A stretch of 64,000 nt of DNA, taken from positions 6,510,001-6,574,000 of the forward strand of contig JALGAS010000002.1 of the NCBI GenBank assembly GCA_023078685.1. Direction: 5' to 3'. This DNA comes from Neopestalotiopsis rosae. Lineage: Eukaryota > Ascomycota > Sordariomycetes > Amphisphaeriales > Sporocadaceae. Positions 46,174 to 58,361 of the stretch are shown here, one piece after another. Below the pieces are notes generated by a model. The model was not told where the DNA came from and ran no database searches. It worked only from the letters and a program-made list of their open reading frames with translations. Each line of letters opens with the position of its first letter. Positions within the stretch are counted from its first letter, which is position 1. The position numbers and the translations under genes are program-made.

Positions 46174-48176
46174 TCACGTCCTGTTCTCCCAGCCCAACTC
46201 TTTGATGAAAATATCGGCCGCCTTCTCCCCAATCAATAGAGCTGTGCTCATGGTGTTGGCCGAGACATTTTCTGGGACAATACTCATATCAGCAACCTTT
46301 AATCCCTTGATGCCATGAACACTCAAAGAGCCATCCACCACGCCCTTGTTCTCCACTGGTGCCATCTTGCACGTGCCCATGGGATGGTATGCCGTGTTGA
46401 CATTCTCCCGCGCCCACTGCTCAATGGCCAAGTCGTCCTCGGCTGAGTACTGAAATCTGCCACCTTGTGCCGCCGCGGTCGTCCCTGCGAAGATTGGTTC
46501 TGGGGAAACTGGTCCGAGCTGGTGTTTCATCTTTGACGCGACTTCGCGTTGCTTCTTGTATAACCAGGCAAGCACCTGTACATCTGATCCTTCATGATCT
46601 GAGAGGAAGCCCGTCTCGAAGTCTAGCGGATCTTCTATCCTGGGACCCGTGATATGCTTCAAGGCTTCGGGTCAGTTTTCGCCCTTTTCTCTTTGCACAA
46701 GGTGATCTCGAGACTTACCACATGCCCTCTAGATCGAGGATATGGGCTGTAACAGCCCATTGTGAAGTACTGACTCCCGCTCGGATATGCAGCGGGATTG
46801 CCAAGAACGCTACAATGGATGTCAACTTTAGAACAGCCATTGTAAGATGGGACGCATACCCCGCGACTAGAACCAGGGAGCCGAGTGGTCTGTTTGGGAC
46901 GTCTGCGAAAGAACTTTCCCACACTTTGTGGAGCTCAGATTTGAAGCCGGCAACGTCTTCTTCGCTCGGTCGGATCTTGGAGGAAGCATCGACTCCGTTC
47001 CAACTGAGTATGTCGGCGTTTGTTGTAAGTAGTTGCGTAGTATTCAGGGCACCGTTGATGACGCTGTCTACCGATTGCTCTGGAGTGAGGGTTGATTTAT
47101 AGGTCACGAGAACCATGTGATGATCTTGATAATCATGGCCAACTCCAGGTAGGTGTGCTATCACTGGGACTCCGGCCCGTAATAGGACATCGCTGTTGCC
47201 GATGCCCGACCGTTCGAGGATTTGAGGTGTGCCTAGGGTGCCTGCAGCAACTATCACGAGTTTCCTCGCCTTGATTGTCGTTTTGGTGGATTTTGGTGCC
47301 TCGAAAGCCGGATTGGCACGGTATTCAACACCCGAAGCCCCTTTGTCATTATCTACGAGTATCCTGATTACCTGGGTTTGAGAGAGTACGTAAAGGTTCT
47401 TATTGCTCTCATCCTGGAGACGCGGTTGCAAATAAGTATGAGCAGTATCCTGTCGCTCGCCCGTGTCCACGGAAACAAAGCGACGGGCAGCGGAAACAGC
47501 ATTGTTTGACGAAAGATCTTGGAGATCCTCAAGCTCAGCATATCCGCTTTGTTTCATTGCGGAGATGAAATCATCTCGGAGTTGGGGACAGTTGTATCGA
47601 CCGTCAGACACCATAGTGGGACCATCGTGTCCATGACTATCGCTGCTCGTAGGGCACTTGAATGTTTCAAACTGCAAGCACAATATTAGCTATTATGCAT
47701 CTCCGGCAGCTTCCATTAAACTTGCCTTCTTTAAGAAAGGAATCAGTTCGTCAGCCGACCATCCCTTCACGCCCCATGAGTCGAGATCAACCTGCTGAGG
47801 TCTTGCATATATGGCACCGTTCACTGAAGAACTGCCCCCTAGTACCCCACCTGCAGCGACCACAATAGATCTGTTAGCCACATTGTTCTCTTTGACCGAG
47901 ACGTAAGCCAGGCTCGCGCCGCCTTGAGCGAAGTTGGCTCGGTAGAGCGCGGGGTGGACAATCGTAGGGGCGCGATAGTTGTCGGAACCGCCTTCATTGA
48001 CAAGTATCGTGGCCTGCGGCTCTGCATCAGCCAACCTGGCCGCAATGACAAGACCAGCAGTACCGCCTGGTTGATAATCTTAGTCAAGCGCGAGGTTTCG
48101 CATTCAAACCAAACATACCGCCAACAATAATGACGTCTACCTCCTCCAGGTCTTCTGGGAGTTCTGATCGAATCAT
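46174..48176 (-). CDS. GMC oxidoreductase (alcohol oxidase / choline dehydrogenase type)
   Basis: FAD-dependent oxidase or dehydrogenase, 594 residues from five exons (48176-48119, 48066-47726, 47671-46860, 46809-46719, 46656-46174). The FAD fold is VDVIIVGGGTAGLVIAARLA; the GMC signatures are GGVLGGSSSVNGAIYAR and AAGTLGTPQILERSGIG. The active-site His lies in NVNTAYHPMGTCKMAP and the end is VSANTMSTALLIGEKAAD. The second intron (47672-47725) starts GC rather than GT (AAG|GCAAGT), a known minor splice type; no GT site nearby keeps the frame. The last introns restore VLGNPAAYPSGSQYF and RGHVHITGPR, which the raw frame misses. There is no signal peptide. It is convergent with the GH3 gene. Confidence 0.92.
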
Positions 48177-48524
48177 GGTAGGCAGTGCACGGGCACTTGT
48201 CAGCTTTCACGACTAAGTGATGGTAAGTACCAGAATTGATGTGAACTGAAAGACAACTATGAAAATGACTAGAGCCATCCTTGTTCTCAGACTGCGCTCT
48301 TCTGAGAAGCGTGGTAATGCGCGAATGCGGCGGTGCAATGAGGGGTAGCAACCAACGACACAGAACCAACAATTTGATCGAGTGACCCGGATGCAAGGAC
48401 AAGAAGCAGCTCTCGGTTGACACTTTCGTCAAAAAAGCGACCGCTCGTTCCACTGTCGCGGCATCGCTTTCGAAAAGGAAGTCGTGTGGGATTCCTAGGC
48501 TCTTGCATGGAACTCACTTTCAGT
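48177..48524. other. Intergenic spacer
   Basis: Upstream of the GMC gene, before the PKS relic. No feature recognised. Confidence 0.4.
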
Positions 48525-49215
48525 ATTTAGTCTACGTACAAGTTGGAAGTGGACGGTGCCTTTCGGGAGCTTCATTGAGAAAGGGAAGGCTGATATTACA
48601 GAAAATACAAATCTCTCAAAGGGGACGTTTAAAGATCAATATTACTCTCGCCTGGTGAGCATAGTCCACGAAGCCGATGCTAACAGGAATCTTCAGCAAC
48701 ATGTGCTTCCCACAATCTCAAACTTCATACGACAGAACACTCTGAAGCCACCACAACCGAGCACCGTCCAAGCCTTTGCTAACAAGAAAAAAGGGAAAAA
48801 AAGGCCTTGCGGCATGTGCAAAGTGGCTACCGTAACGGGCGTGCAATTCTCGTGATCAGCCCCTTGGAGCTTGTTCCGGGAAGTCGACAGTTGAACTCCT
48901 GCGAAAATAGCATACAGCATTTGAGTCTGTACGAATTCTTTCATACATTCCCACGCACCATTGTTGGCTGTATGTATTGCTAACCAAGTATTACAGGAAC
49001 AACGTTGCACAGCTCACTCGAGAGCTCATTGCAAAGAAGGTTTGCGCGCTGGCCGTCTGACCGGACAACATCGACGAAAGAGAAATATCTGTCCGACTCC
49101 GGGAATGGACTCGCTGGTTGCAGTTGAGCTCCGGAATTGAATCCTCCCATGTCCTCGGGTACAGCACCTGGACGAAACGAGCGGAAGCAGAGGTAGAAGA
49201 GCGGAAGTTATGCTT
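48525..49215 (+). pseudogene. Collapsed highly reducing polyketide synthase relic (ER end + ACP)
   Basis: Two fragments of an HR-PKS lie in the correct order on the plus strand. The first (about 48555-48880) matches the end of the enoylreductase: PFGSFIEKGKADITENTNL, then QPSTVQAFANKK, and in a shifted frame GRAILVISPLELVPG, the usual lead-in to the ketoreductase. The ketoreductase itself is missing. The second (about 48990-49145) is an acyl-carrier domain: LTRELIAKKVCALAV, a TGA at 49058-49060 probably replacing Arg, PDNIDERE, a frameshift, then GMDSLVAVELRN with the phosphopantetheine Ser, and TGA at 49138-49140 in place of the usual Trp. Large deletions, frameshifts and stops rule out function. 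This could be the former core synthase for the tailoring genes in the window. Confidence 0.72.
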
Positions 49216-52200
49216 CAATTGCGTCTTCTTGCCATCAATTACTGTAAAGAGGTAGCGACAATGGTTCTTTTAGCCAGCCGGCTGCGAGAGGACACGGCTC
49301 AAGCTTTTGAGTTGGGGCATGCCTGCTGTGGGCGCTGTCACTACGAACGTCTATATTCCAAAGTTCACTGACGATATATATATGCAAGCAAAGTCCCTCT
49401 TATTATTATTTGAACTGTGCCTGAAGGGGAATGCAGCAAAGGTATCTGGTGAGTTGTATCACATCCAGGAATACAAGATGAAAATAGTCCTTGGTCGCAG
49501 AAGAGACATACAAGTTGGCCTTTGGACGGAGTTTCATAGATTTTTCATAGATTTACCTGAAATAATGCATACTTGTCCAAAGATCTGTCCTGAACCAGGA
49601 TATCCCTGATACAACAGCCTGGCCCCGACTCTACTGATTCACTATGTGATCTCAACCGTAGAGGCCACGCCAACGTCCGGCAGGAATATGGGACGAACGG
49701 CGAGGAAACACATTCAACAAGCGGGAAGCCGAAGCTTGTATCACCAACAAGTAAGTCAATACGATTTGCGTACTGCATCTTGGCAATCATAAGCACAAGT
49801 GCGGATGCAACTGGGCATATGTAGCTTCGAAGAACATGTTGTGGGGTGCATACAACGCAGTGGTTCTTCGGCTGCAAACAATGGCAGTTTTCGTCACGTT
49901 TCCATGCATGTCGATGTTTGTGTTGAAATTTGAGGAACGAAAAAGACCCCAAGATCCTGTTTGAGCAATTGTACGGTAATGGATGGAAGCAGACGTCGAT
50001 GCTGTACAGAGCGCACCTCATCGAGGCCTCCCGGATGCTCATGGCCCATACCGAGAGCCGCCGGCAATTGGGAGATGAGCTTTAGAATTGAGAACATGCG
50101 CTGCAAGGCAGTGTGCGAGCATCGTTCGACTTGCTTGAGGCTTTGCTGGATCAAATTATTGAAGGAGGACGAGAGCCACCTACCACGAGTACTTTGTATG
50201 GACATGACTGGGATTTTGCCTGCTGGTTCAGCGGAGTTCCTCTCGTGTTCCGTGCACGAGGGAAAAAAGAAGATTGGCCCTGGCATATTGTTGACCAAGA
50301 AGACCCTTGGGAAAGAACACAATCGTGCAATAATCATGATTTCAACTCATGCTGTGCTCAAAAAAGGCTGTGCTGGAGATAATTCGTGTATCTGCAATAT
50401 ATGCGACAAAAATAGAAGAACGACTATATTCATTCTAAAGAACGTGCGAACTTTGTCAATGTTCTAGACTCGAGTCTAGAAGTCGTGCAAAGCTCCCATA
50501 CGAGGGCGATCCTTGCGTGAAACGTCCATTTGCCGAGATCAAGGTTGCAGTGACTCGACACAGCCCACTGACTGGTCCCTTGAAATGGAACCTCTTGGGT
50601 TCATACCATGGGAAAAGTGGTCGCTCAAGGTTGATTGGCACGGTGTTTTCTCAGTGCGCGCTCGTTGAAAGCTTTTGTGTTGCTCGAAATTTCAGTTATT
50701 GCTTTGTCTTCCAAGAGCCGCTACAAAGAGGTTGCATCCTAGACAGTCGTCCAACGAATCAGACTACGGTAAGCCCTTTTCTGCCCCTTGCATGTGAATA
50801 GATAGCGGCGCATCCGTTCAGTGGCGCTCGAGTTTTTAAGATAGCGGCACGGGATGGTTTGTCAGGGGCTGCATTCGAGCAAGCCACAATCAGACATTGA
50901 AACACCAAGACCCGATTTATTTGGGGGTGCAACATCTGCTGCTGTTGTTTTGGCGAATTGTTGATTCCGAGAAGTTACCGCCAAATTGTACACACAAAGT
51001 ATACCGTGTCACAACATCCACCTGAGGGCCAGTCGTGTTCGCAACGCTGAGGCGCGTTACTGAGGCGAGTTACTGGTGAGGCGCGTAATTTTCGGGTTGT
51101 TCGGGAGACTACAGGCTGGAAGCACGCTACGGGCGCTGGCTCATTACGTACCTAGGTCGAGTAGTGTTCAAGATTTTCGTAAAGCATGCGTCTGGCGTAC
51201 GAGTGTACCATAGTATGCACCGTTCGATATGTCGATTACTATACGCTAGACATCATCATCATGGTCTTGATGATAACATCTGGGGATCGTAAGCACATGC
51301 TGCAGACTCCCCGCAAATTGTGTCAACTTTTGATCCCGGACGATCTGGATCGCGACGGTTATTCTTGCCTGTCCTTGGAGAATCAACTAGGTTGCGAATC
51401 TGCTGACGAGCATTTCGTCAGTTCGGGGAGTTGATTGTGCCCGACGATTTCACATGCGATCCACTGTAGAGCTGTCATACTCTGCTATTGATCGCGAATA
51501 AGGCATGGACAAGTTTCCCATTCCAACGCGTGCGCTGAAAATCAACAAAATCGCTCATTGACGCTCCTGTTTTGCGTACCACGAGCTAGAAGTGCCAGTC
51601 GCGAGGCATGACGTCAGTTTCCGACATGGCGTTTTTTTCAGGCCGGCCGTGGGGGTAATAACTCCGGTAACTCCCACAATGACTTTCAGCCAGCCGTTTT
51701 GGGGGAAGTTGGGCGGAGTAGAGAAACAAGGTACCAAGTAGGGCAAGGTCCAATCGGACGAGATGAAAATTGGGAGCACGAGCCTCGGTTGGCCGAGTAT
51801 ACTGGACTCTATACTGAATTTGAGAAGCACCCTGAAATGCCCCATCGTCCATAAGGGTAGTTTGGCAAGGTTGCGCGTACGGTGGCATCCATATGGAGAA
51901 TGTAAACAAGTTGGGAAAGCAGCGGTCTAATTCAGCTTGAATGCTGCCCTGGTGCAAACGCTGATCATTTCGTGTTACAGAGTGACACGCATTGGCGATA
52001 ACATGGCAAGCCCATACCAAATTGTTGACGTGTGAGTCGTTCTATATTAGTCGTATCCACTGCCGCCCGCGCCGTGCCTTGAACGCCATAAAAGACGCTG
52101 AGCTAGTGCAGGTAGGCAGGTTCATAACCAGGTTTAGCACTGCGGTATGGCGACCCGAGTCGACAGCGAATAGGGAGCCCAGCCTTGATCCGGAGCTGAG

Positions 52201-54024
52201 ACAACTGAAGAGACGGCGGCACCGTGTCGACTGAGGCGAGCCTACACCGTTTAAGGTCCCTGCGTCAGACCCCTGGATGTTGGTGAAATGAAGTCTTGAT
52301 GCAGTGCGAAACAAAGAGCAAGGGCTTGTGATAAACAAAAATGCTGTGTGTGTGTGGTGCTGGATACTATCCCGGGTTGTTTTTAGTTGCGATCAAGATG
52401 AGAGATAGAAACACTACAGCAGCAAGTGTGATACCAGTGGAAGGCAAACAAAATCATCATCATCGGTCCGCCCAATACGTACGTTACCTGACGTGGCCGA
52501 GGTGGCGTGCAGCGTGTTGGGATGAAGGGTCCAAGTAGGTATGTAATGTAGTGTAGGGCTGTTAAAAGCAGCAGGGCAGCTCGTAGACTATCGCTCTAGC
52601 GGACAAATGGCTTGAATGGATTCTGATGCGACGGGGAAGGGAGCACCGAGAAGAAAGGACTGGTCGGTCGCCACCCGCTTGGTGCATTTTTATCCGCGAA
52701 TTAATCATCAAAAGGGTACTGTGCCAGTTGTGCTTGTTGATTGTAGTAGTTCTAGGATAGGAACACAAGAAAAGGGGTCACCATCCTTGAACGGGCTGGT
52801 GTGGCATGTTGTTATCTTTTGGCGACTTGACTGGCTGCTGGGCATTCCTTGTGTCTGGTGTGTGTTGTTTGTGGTGAATTAATGGATTTGTCTTCTTCTG
52901 TTGCAGATGTCCAAATAAAGTTCGCTATCCCCCGCTGAAATACTGTGGTGCACTCGGGAAGTGGAATCGTGTTTACCTCCCGAAAACGAGAGAGAGAAAC
53001 AGCGATATATTCGGCTCGTCCAGTCAGCCCGCAAAGTTAACTCTGCCGCCGAGTTTCACAGATCTCACACAGGTGCTCGGGAGGATGTACGCGCCGTGCA
53101 TTTCCCATTGATTGAGTGAATCCGAAAAAAGATGCAATTTTTATCGCATACATACCGTACCACAGTGGTACTACAGTATCTGATACAGGTGGGCGACCCA
53201 CGCAAGCTAAGGACTGGCCCGGCTGCTTGGCATAGGTCCACTGAGACCCACTGCCGAGAACCTCCAGTGGCATCGCCTATCAAAATTTGAGCGAGCTGTG
53301 GACCTGCAAGCGCGTCATCAGTCCTGGACGTGTGTGAGACTGGCTGGTTCATCCACTGGATCGTGGATGGGAATAAAGGGGATCCACTGGTTGAATCGGT
53401 CGTTGGGGGCGCACCCACAGCAGCTCTTGTTTCCATTTCTGGGTGGTGTCCACTGAAAAGCTGCATGCAAGCAAGCAACCAGCCAAGCAGCAGCCAAGCA
53501 AGAGCTATGGCGCATAGCAGATAGGTGGGTGGTCTGGGGGGTACCCAGAAAATAGGTGCTAGATCTGAGATTTGTTCACCTCTTGATCCTTTGATATGTC
53601 CGACTCCGACAACTCGAACGAACAATCGAGACCACCCATTCTCCATCTTTCCTCTCCACTGCATTCTTTTCCAATTTTACACAAGATCTGCCTATTGTCT
53701 CTGGAGACCAACATTCGCTTTTTACTCTTCATCTCGTCAACTCCTCAACTTTCCCATCCCGAGGCATCAGGTTTGCTCTCGTCCTTACTATAACACTACT
53801 GGGCCCAACCGCCGCCAACCTGCACCAATAACGGCCAACTCGATGAACCGAGTGTGATTTACACCACCTCTTGGTATTACAGGACTGGTCCAAAACACGT
53901 CCAACAATATCATTTACTGACTGGCCGCTACTTCAGAACATCAAATCCAATATTTGGTCTCTCAATCACTACCCTCACACACTCAATTGGACGCAACAAA
54001 CGGAACCGTCCAGTTTAGAGCAGC
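49216..54024. other. 4.8-kb region without recognisable gene
   Basis: Follows the PKS relic and precedes the channel gene. Many short frames, none with family marks. Parts (49.6-50.5 kb) may be further decayed sequence. The last 500 bases are pyrimidine-rich and probably belong to the channel's promoter and 5' UTR. Confidence 0.45.
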
Positions 54025-56662
54025 ATGGTTGCACAACAACGTGCTGGCACATCCTGGTCGGATGGCGCAGCACAAACGGGCTCCCATGAAATGGATGAGA
54101 AGGATAACTCGCCTACTTTAACGCACATTCCCACAGTGTCGGATACAGCTTTAGATGATCACCACCGTGACACCGAAAACGAGAAGGAGAGATTCCCAAA
54201 TCTCCGTCTACAGCTGCCTAGGGAAAGCATGGACAGAGCATCCAGCGAGGCTCGATCCCCCAGCGGATATCTATCGCCAATGGAAGAGAACAGGGATCGC
54301 GAGCAGGCTACGCGATTGGTAGATGATTTGACTATGCTTCAAATCCAGCAAATGGTCAGCAACCAAGAAGAACACCTCGCTCGATCTGTCTCAAAGGTGC
54401 GGTCCAATGCAGAGGTTGTCCAGGAGGATGTCTTTAATGCGCCAGCCCCTGGAATCACCATTGGCGGACCGCCCACGGAAACACCTCCAAGCAAACTGAA
54501 TCAGATCTTCAAGTACTTGAAGAAACTTCCTCGAGTAGTGAGATACTTCCTGTACTTGCTGCCAATCACGGCCATTCTCCTCATCCCCATTTTCATGGGC
54601 ATCTTCCTCGACCCGCGGCATCAAACGCCGGTGGGAGGTAAGGGAGGTACACAGCTTCTTTGGTTCGGCATATGGTTGGAGATTGTGTGGTTGTCCCTGT
54701 GGGCGGCTCGCATTATGACAGCCATCTTCCCATTTGTTGCCAAATTCGCTGCCAAGGTCGTGGGATCTGGTAATCCGAAAAAGTGGATGGCCATGGGCAA
54801 GTCGCTCGAGCTCCCAACCGCCCTTTTCCTTTGGATGCTTGCCGTGCTCGTTTCGTTCCTGCCCGTGGTTGACGAGGAGGAACACAAGGTCTCCGCCGGC
54901 GGCGATGACCCCTATCCTAGCGTCGGCTGGATCAGTACCGTTCACAAGGTCATCATTGCTCTGTTCATCCTCGCGGTCCTCAACTGGGCCGAGAAGATCA
55001 TCATTCAATGGATTGCAAACTCCTTCCACTTGCGGACATATGCCACCAGAATCGAGACCAACAAGCAGAGTATCGCGTATCTCGTCCATCTATTTGAGCA
55101 CAGCAAGGACACGTTGGTATCTGAGGACTCTGTCAAGAACTCGCCAGGTCTCACAGGATCGGGCACGCGGACACCGATGAAGTTGTTTCAAAACAATGCT
55201 CGCCAGGCTTTCAACAAAGTTGGTGACGTTGCCAACCGTGTCGCTGGTGACTTTACCGGCCGGGAAATTCGACTCAGCAACCACCCTCGCAAGGTCGTCT
55301 CCGAGCTCCTCAGATCCTCTGGTTCTGCGCAGGTGCTGGCGCGTAGGCTGTTCCGCACCTACGCGAAGTCGGACTCTGACGTGCTACGCCCAGACGATTT
55401 GAACCCTGCCTTTCCTACTCCTGAAGATGCCGAGAACGCCTTCAGTATTTTCGATCGCGATCTGAACGGTGATGTTTCCATGGATGAGCTGGAGGCTTTC
55501 TGCGACGAGGTTCACCGTGAAAAGAAGGCAATTGCTGCGTCAGTCAAGGATCTTGACTCAGTTATTCGCAAGCTTGATCAGGTTTTGGTTGTCGTTGTTG
55601 TCGTTATTACCATTGTTGTTTTTGTTTCGATCATATCGGCCTCTGCTGCTACGGCACTCACCTCTGCTGGCACAGTCGTCCTTGGTGAGTTTTCCCATCT
55701 TTCTCTGAACGGAGTCGTACGGTATACTAATTCAACTATCAGGTCTCTCGTGGCTGTTCCAGGCAACTGCACAGGAATTCTTGCAATCCGTCATCTTCGT
55801 CTTCGTCAAGCACCCCTTCGATATCGGCGACCGTGTCACGATCTACGGTAACACTGGAGCCGCAGGAACTGGAGACGACTACTACGTGACCGCAATTTCT
55901 CTACTATACACCGAGTTCAAGAAGATGGAAGGTCACATTGTTCAAGCTCCCAATTCGGTTCTCAACACTCTGTTCATCCTGAACCACCGCCGTTCTGGAC
56001 AACTGGCCGACGTCTTCGAGCTGAGAATGAAGCATGGTACACCCAGGGAACATATCGAAGAACTTCAGGCAAGAATGTCAGAGTATGTTCTGGAACACAG
56101 ACGCGACTTCACCAGCAAGATCATTACGGAAATGAAGGGAGTGGAAGATGCCTACTGTATTACGGTCAACTTCATCTGCTTCCACAAGTCCAGTTTCCAG
56201 AATGAGCTGCTTCGTCTCGTGCGCCACAACAAGTTCGCACTGGAGTTGATGACGCAAATGGTCAATATTGGTATTGAACAACCCAGACGGCAATACCAGA
56301 TTTCCGGCCGGGACTTCCCTGTTTACCAGTCCAATATTCAGCCACCAGCTTACGAGACTACCAATCAGCCAGTCGATTACTCGAAGCTTTCTGCGTCACG
56401 ACGTGCACGATCCGGTTCTCGAGTTTCGATTCCAGACCAGGACTTTTATCAAGATGTGTTCGTCGGCCGTAGAGCCCACCCACATCTCAACCACCCGCCT
56501 CGCATCGCTGAGGAGGAGCCTGCTGCAAGTGGTGCTAACCCTCACCTCGAGCGCACGGCTAGTTTGGCGTCCGGCAGCCAACATGGTCACGGCCATAGGT
56601 TGTTCGGTAGAACCATGACCATGCGGAGCGACCGCCGGAGCGACAGAGCAGACATGGTTTAA
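54025..56662 (+). CDS. MscS-type mechanosensitive channel with EF-hand
   Basis: Eukaryotic MscS family, like fission yeast Msy1/Msy2, which sit in ER membranes and release Ca2+ during hypo-osmotic shock. Exons 54025-55684 and 55743-56662 give 859 residues. A long polar N-terminus (about 165 residues) precedes membrane helices beginning RVVRYFLYLLPITAILLIPI. An EF-hand loop, DRDLNGDVSMDE (residues about 477-488), has all ligand positions filled. Then come a strongly hydrophobic helix (VLVVVVVVITIVVFVSII), the pore/beta-domain (SVIFVFVKHPFDIGDRVTIY, then VQAPNSVLNTLFILNHRRSG), and a basic C-tail. It is intact and housekeeping-like. Confidence 0.95.
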
Positions 56663-57257
56663 ATCTGCTCCGTTTTCCTCCCTTCCCACGTACACAAAAC
56701 ACTTCACTACACACATTACGAAAAATGTCTGTCCTTTAAATTTCCAACTTTTTCATGATAACGAGAATGTATTTTAGAACCTTAATGCGACCTTTGCTTT
56801 TCGCAGCGAATGGGTAGAAAAGGTAGAAGCTAGACATAGAGAGCGCAGAAGAATACTCGCTAAACAGCGTATGCTCCAAGACAAGGAGTTACAAAGAAAG
56901 ATGAATACTAAGAAGAAATAAATTACCTGATAACTATCGTCGAGCCATGAGTGAACTTTGCAGGTGAAGTACGCGGTTAAGCATGTTGATCATGATGCGG
57001 AAATTGTAGTACCCAAATTCCCGTATTGCCAATGAGTAAGCGGCAAAGACAAGACAAGACAACACGAATATGTTTGCGACAGCTGAATCATGAATCTCTG
57101 TTTGTTCAAATCCCATGTCTGTTTGGGGGAGTTCTATCGTAAGTTTTATCTAATATCAATAAATTGCACCCAAGATGTATAAACGCCACGCTGATGCAAA
57201 TGTAGTCCTTTCTACTTCAAGTCTTGGGAGTGATCATGGAAACACTCAAATAATGAA
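56663..57257. other. Convergent spacer
   Basis: Lies between the channel and GH18 gene 3' ends. A few GACAA direct repeats near 57050; nothing else. Confidence 0.45.
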
Positions 57258-58361
57258 TCAGTCATCGTCCGAAGCTCCATCGTAGTCGGTATCGTACTGG
57301 AAGTCCTTTGGCACGGGCAGTTCTGCAGCTGTTTCGGCATCCGGGTCCGCCTCTGTTGCTGCCATCGAAGTGGTGGAAGAAGAAGCTGGAACTGCGGCTG
57401 CTTGACTGAGCGCCGCAGTGGCACTCCCGGCTTTCAGAGTTGACGAAGAACTTGGTTCTGTCGTGTTTGAAGTGCCTCCTCCACTCCTCAAAAGCTTGGT
57501 CATATTCTGCGCCCATTCCCACGGTCTCTCCTTGCCGCCGGGTGAGCTGTTAAAGTACTCCCAGCCCATGACGCCACCAAAGGCGCCGTCTTTCCAGGTG
57601 TTCTGCAGCACTTTCAGGGTGCCGCTGAGGATGGGCCAGGGGACGAAGCCGTTGCCATTGTCGGGCGTGGTGACGAGGCCCATGACGACCTTGCGGGGGT
57701 CCCAGCCGCGGGCGACAATCATGTCGTACATGAGCGGGGTGGCGGCGTCGCCCCAGCCGCAGTAGAACTGGGCGTTGTACCAGGCGATCTCGCGGCCCCG
57801 CATGACCTCGAGGGCCTCGTAGTCGAAGCCGGACAGGTTGGCGCGGGCGTTCAAGAGCGCGGCGGCGACGGGGGCCAGCGTGATGAGGAAGCGCGGGCCA
57901 AAGTCGGCGCGCAGCCGGTCCACCAGCCGGATGACGCCGCCCAGCGACATGGCCTCCTCGACGTCGAGGTCGAGGCCGTCGAGCCCGCGGTCCCGGACCA
58001 GGTCCCGCACGGGGCCGTAGTACCGCTCAAAGGTCGCGTCGTCGACGGCGGCGCCGTCCAGCCGGGCGTACGTGCCCTTGGCCGCGCCGCCGAGCATCCC
58101 CAGCACGGCGATGCCGCTGGCCTGGGCCAGGCGCAGCTCCGCCCACAGCATCGCGAACCGCGGGTCCGAGGGCGCGTGGTCGTTGAGGGTCAGCTTGGAC
58201 GGGTCCTCATTAACGTGGATGGCGGCCACGATTATGTGTGTGAGTGAAATGTCTGGTCGCGTGATGAGCGGCAAGATGGAAATAGGTGACCCGTCCTGCT
58301 CATTGACCGTCTGATGGTACAAAATGAGACGGGGGAGGGATGAGCGAGGTATGGGCGCCAT
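57258..58361 (-). CDS. Glycoside hydrolase family 18 (chitinase/ENGase-like)
   Basis: Single-exon protein, 367 residues from the ATG at 58361 (MAPIPRSSLPRLILYHQTVN); an in-frame ATG 33 bases upstream is less likely. The GH18 catalytic motif is DGLDLDVEE (DxxDxDxE, acid Glu at about residue 135). Other strands of the barrel read THIIVAAIHVNE, IAVLGMLGGAAKGTYARL, WYNAQFYCGWGD and GGVMGWEYFNSSPGG. There is no signal peptide. The C-terminal 60 residues are Ser/Ala-rich and acidic, ending GASDDD. The short form and lack of chitin-binding modules fit intracellular GH18 of the endo-N-acetylglucosaminidase/narbonin-like type. The middle of the gene is notably GC-rich. Confidence 0.9.
   Translation of the reverse strand: MAPIPRSSLPRLILYHQTVNEQDGSPISILPLITRPDISLTHIIVAAIHVNEDPSKLTLNDHAPSDPRFAMLWAELRLAQASGIAVLGMLGGAAKGTYARLDGAAVDDATFERYYGPVRDLVRDRGLDGLDLDVEEAMSLGGVIRLVDRLRADFGPRFLITLAPVAAALLNARANLSGFDYEALEVMRGREIAWYNAQFYCGWGDAATPLMYDMIVARGWDPRKVVMGLVTTPDNGNGFVPWPILSGTLKVLQNTWKDGAFGGVMGWEYFNSSPGGKERPWEWAQNMTKLLRSGGGTSNTTEPSSSSTLKAGSATAALSQAAAVPASSSTTSMAATEADPDAETAAELPVPKDFQYDTDYDGASDDD

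Noticed and set aside
48556..48855. 99-codon ORF as a new small gene
   Set aside because: Its sequence matches the enoylreductase end of HR-PKSs and continues in another frame, so it is relic.
1..49215. UAG recoded as tryptophan
   Set aside because: The GXWXG, DUF829, SPX-EXS and permease genes end at TAG in natural positions, so TAG is an ordinary stop.
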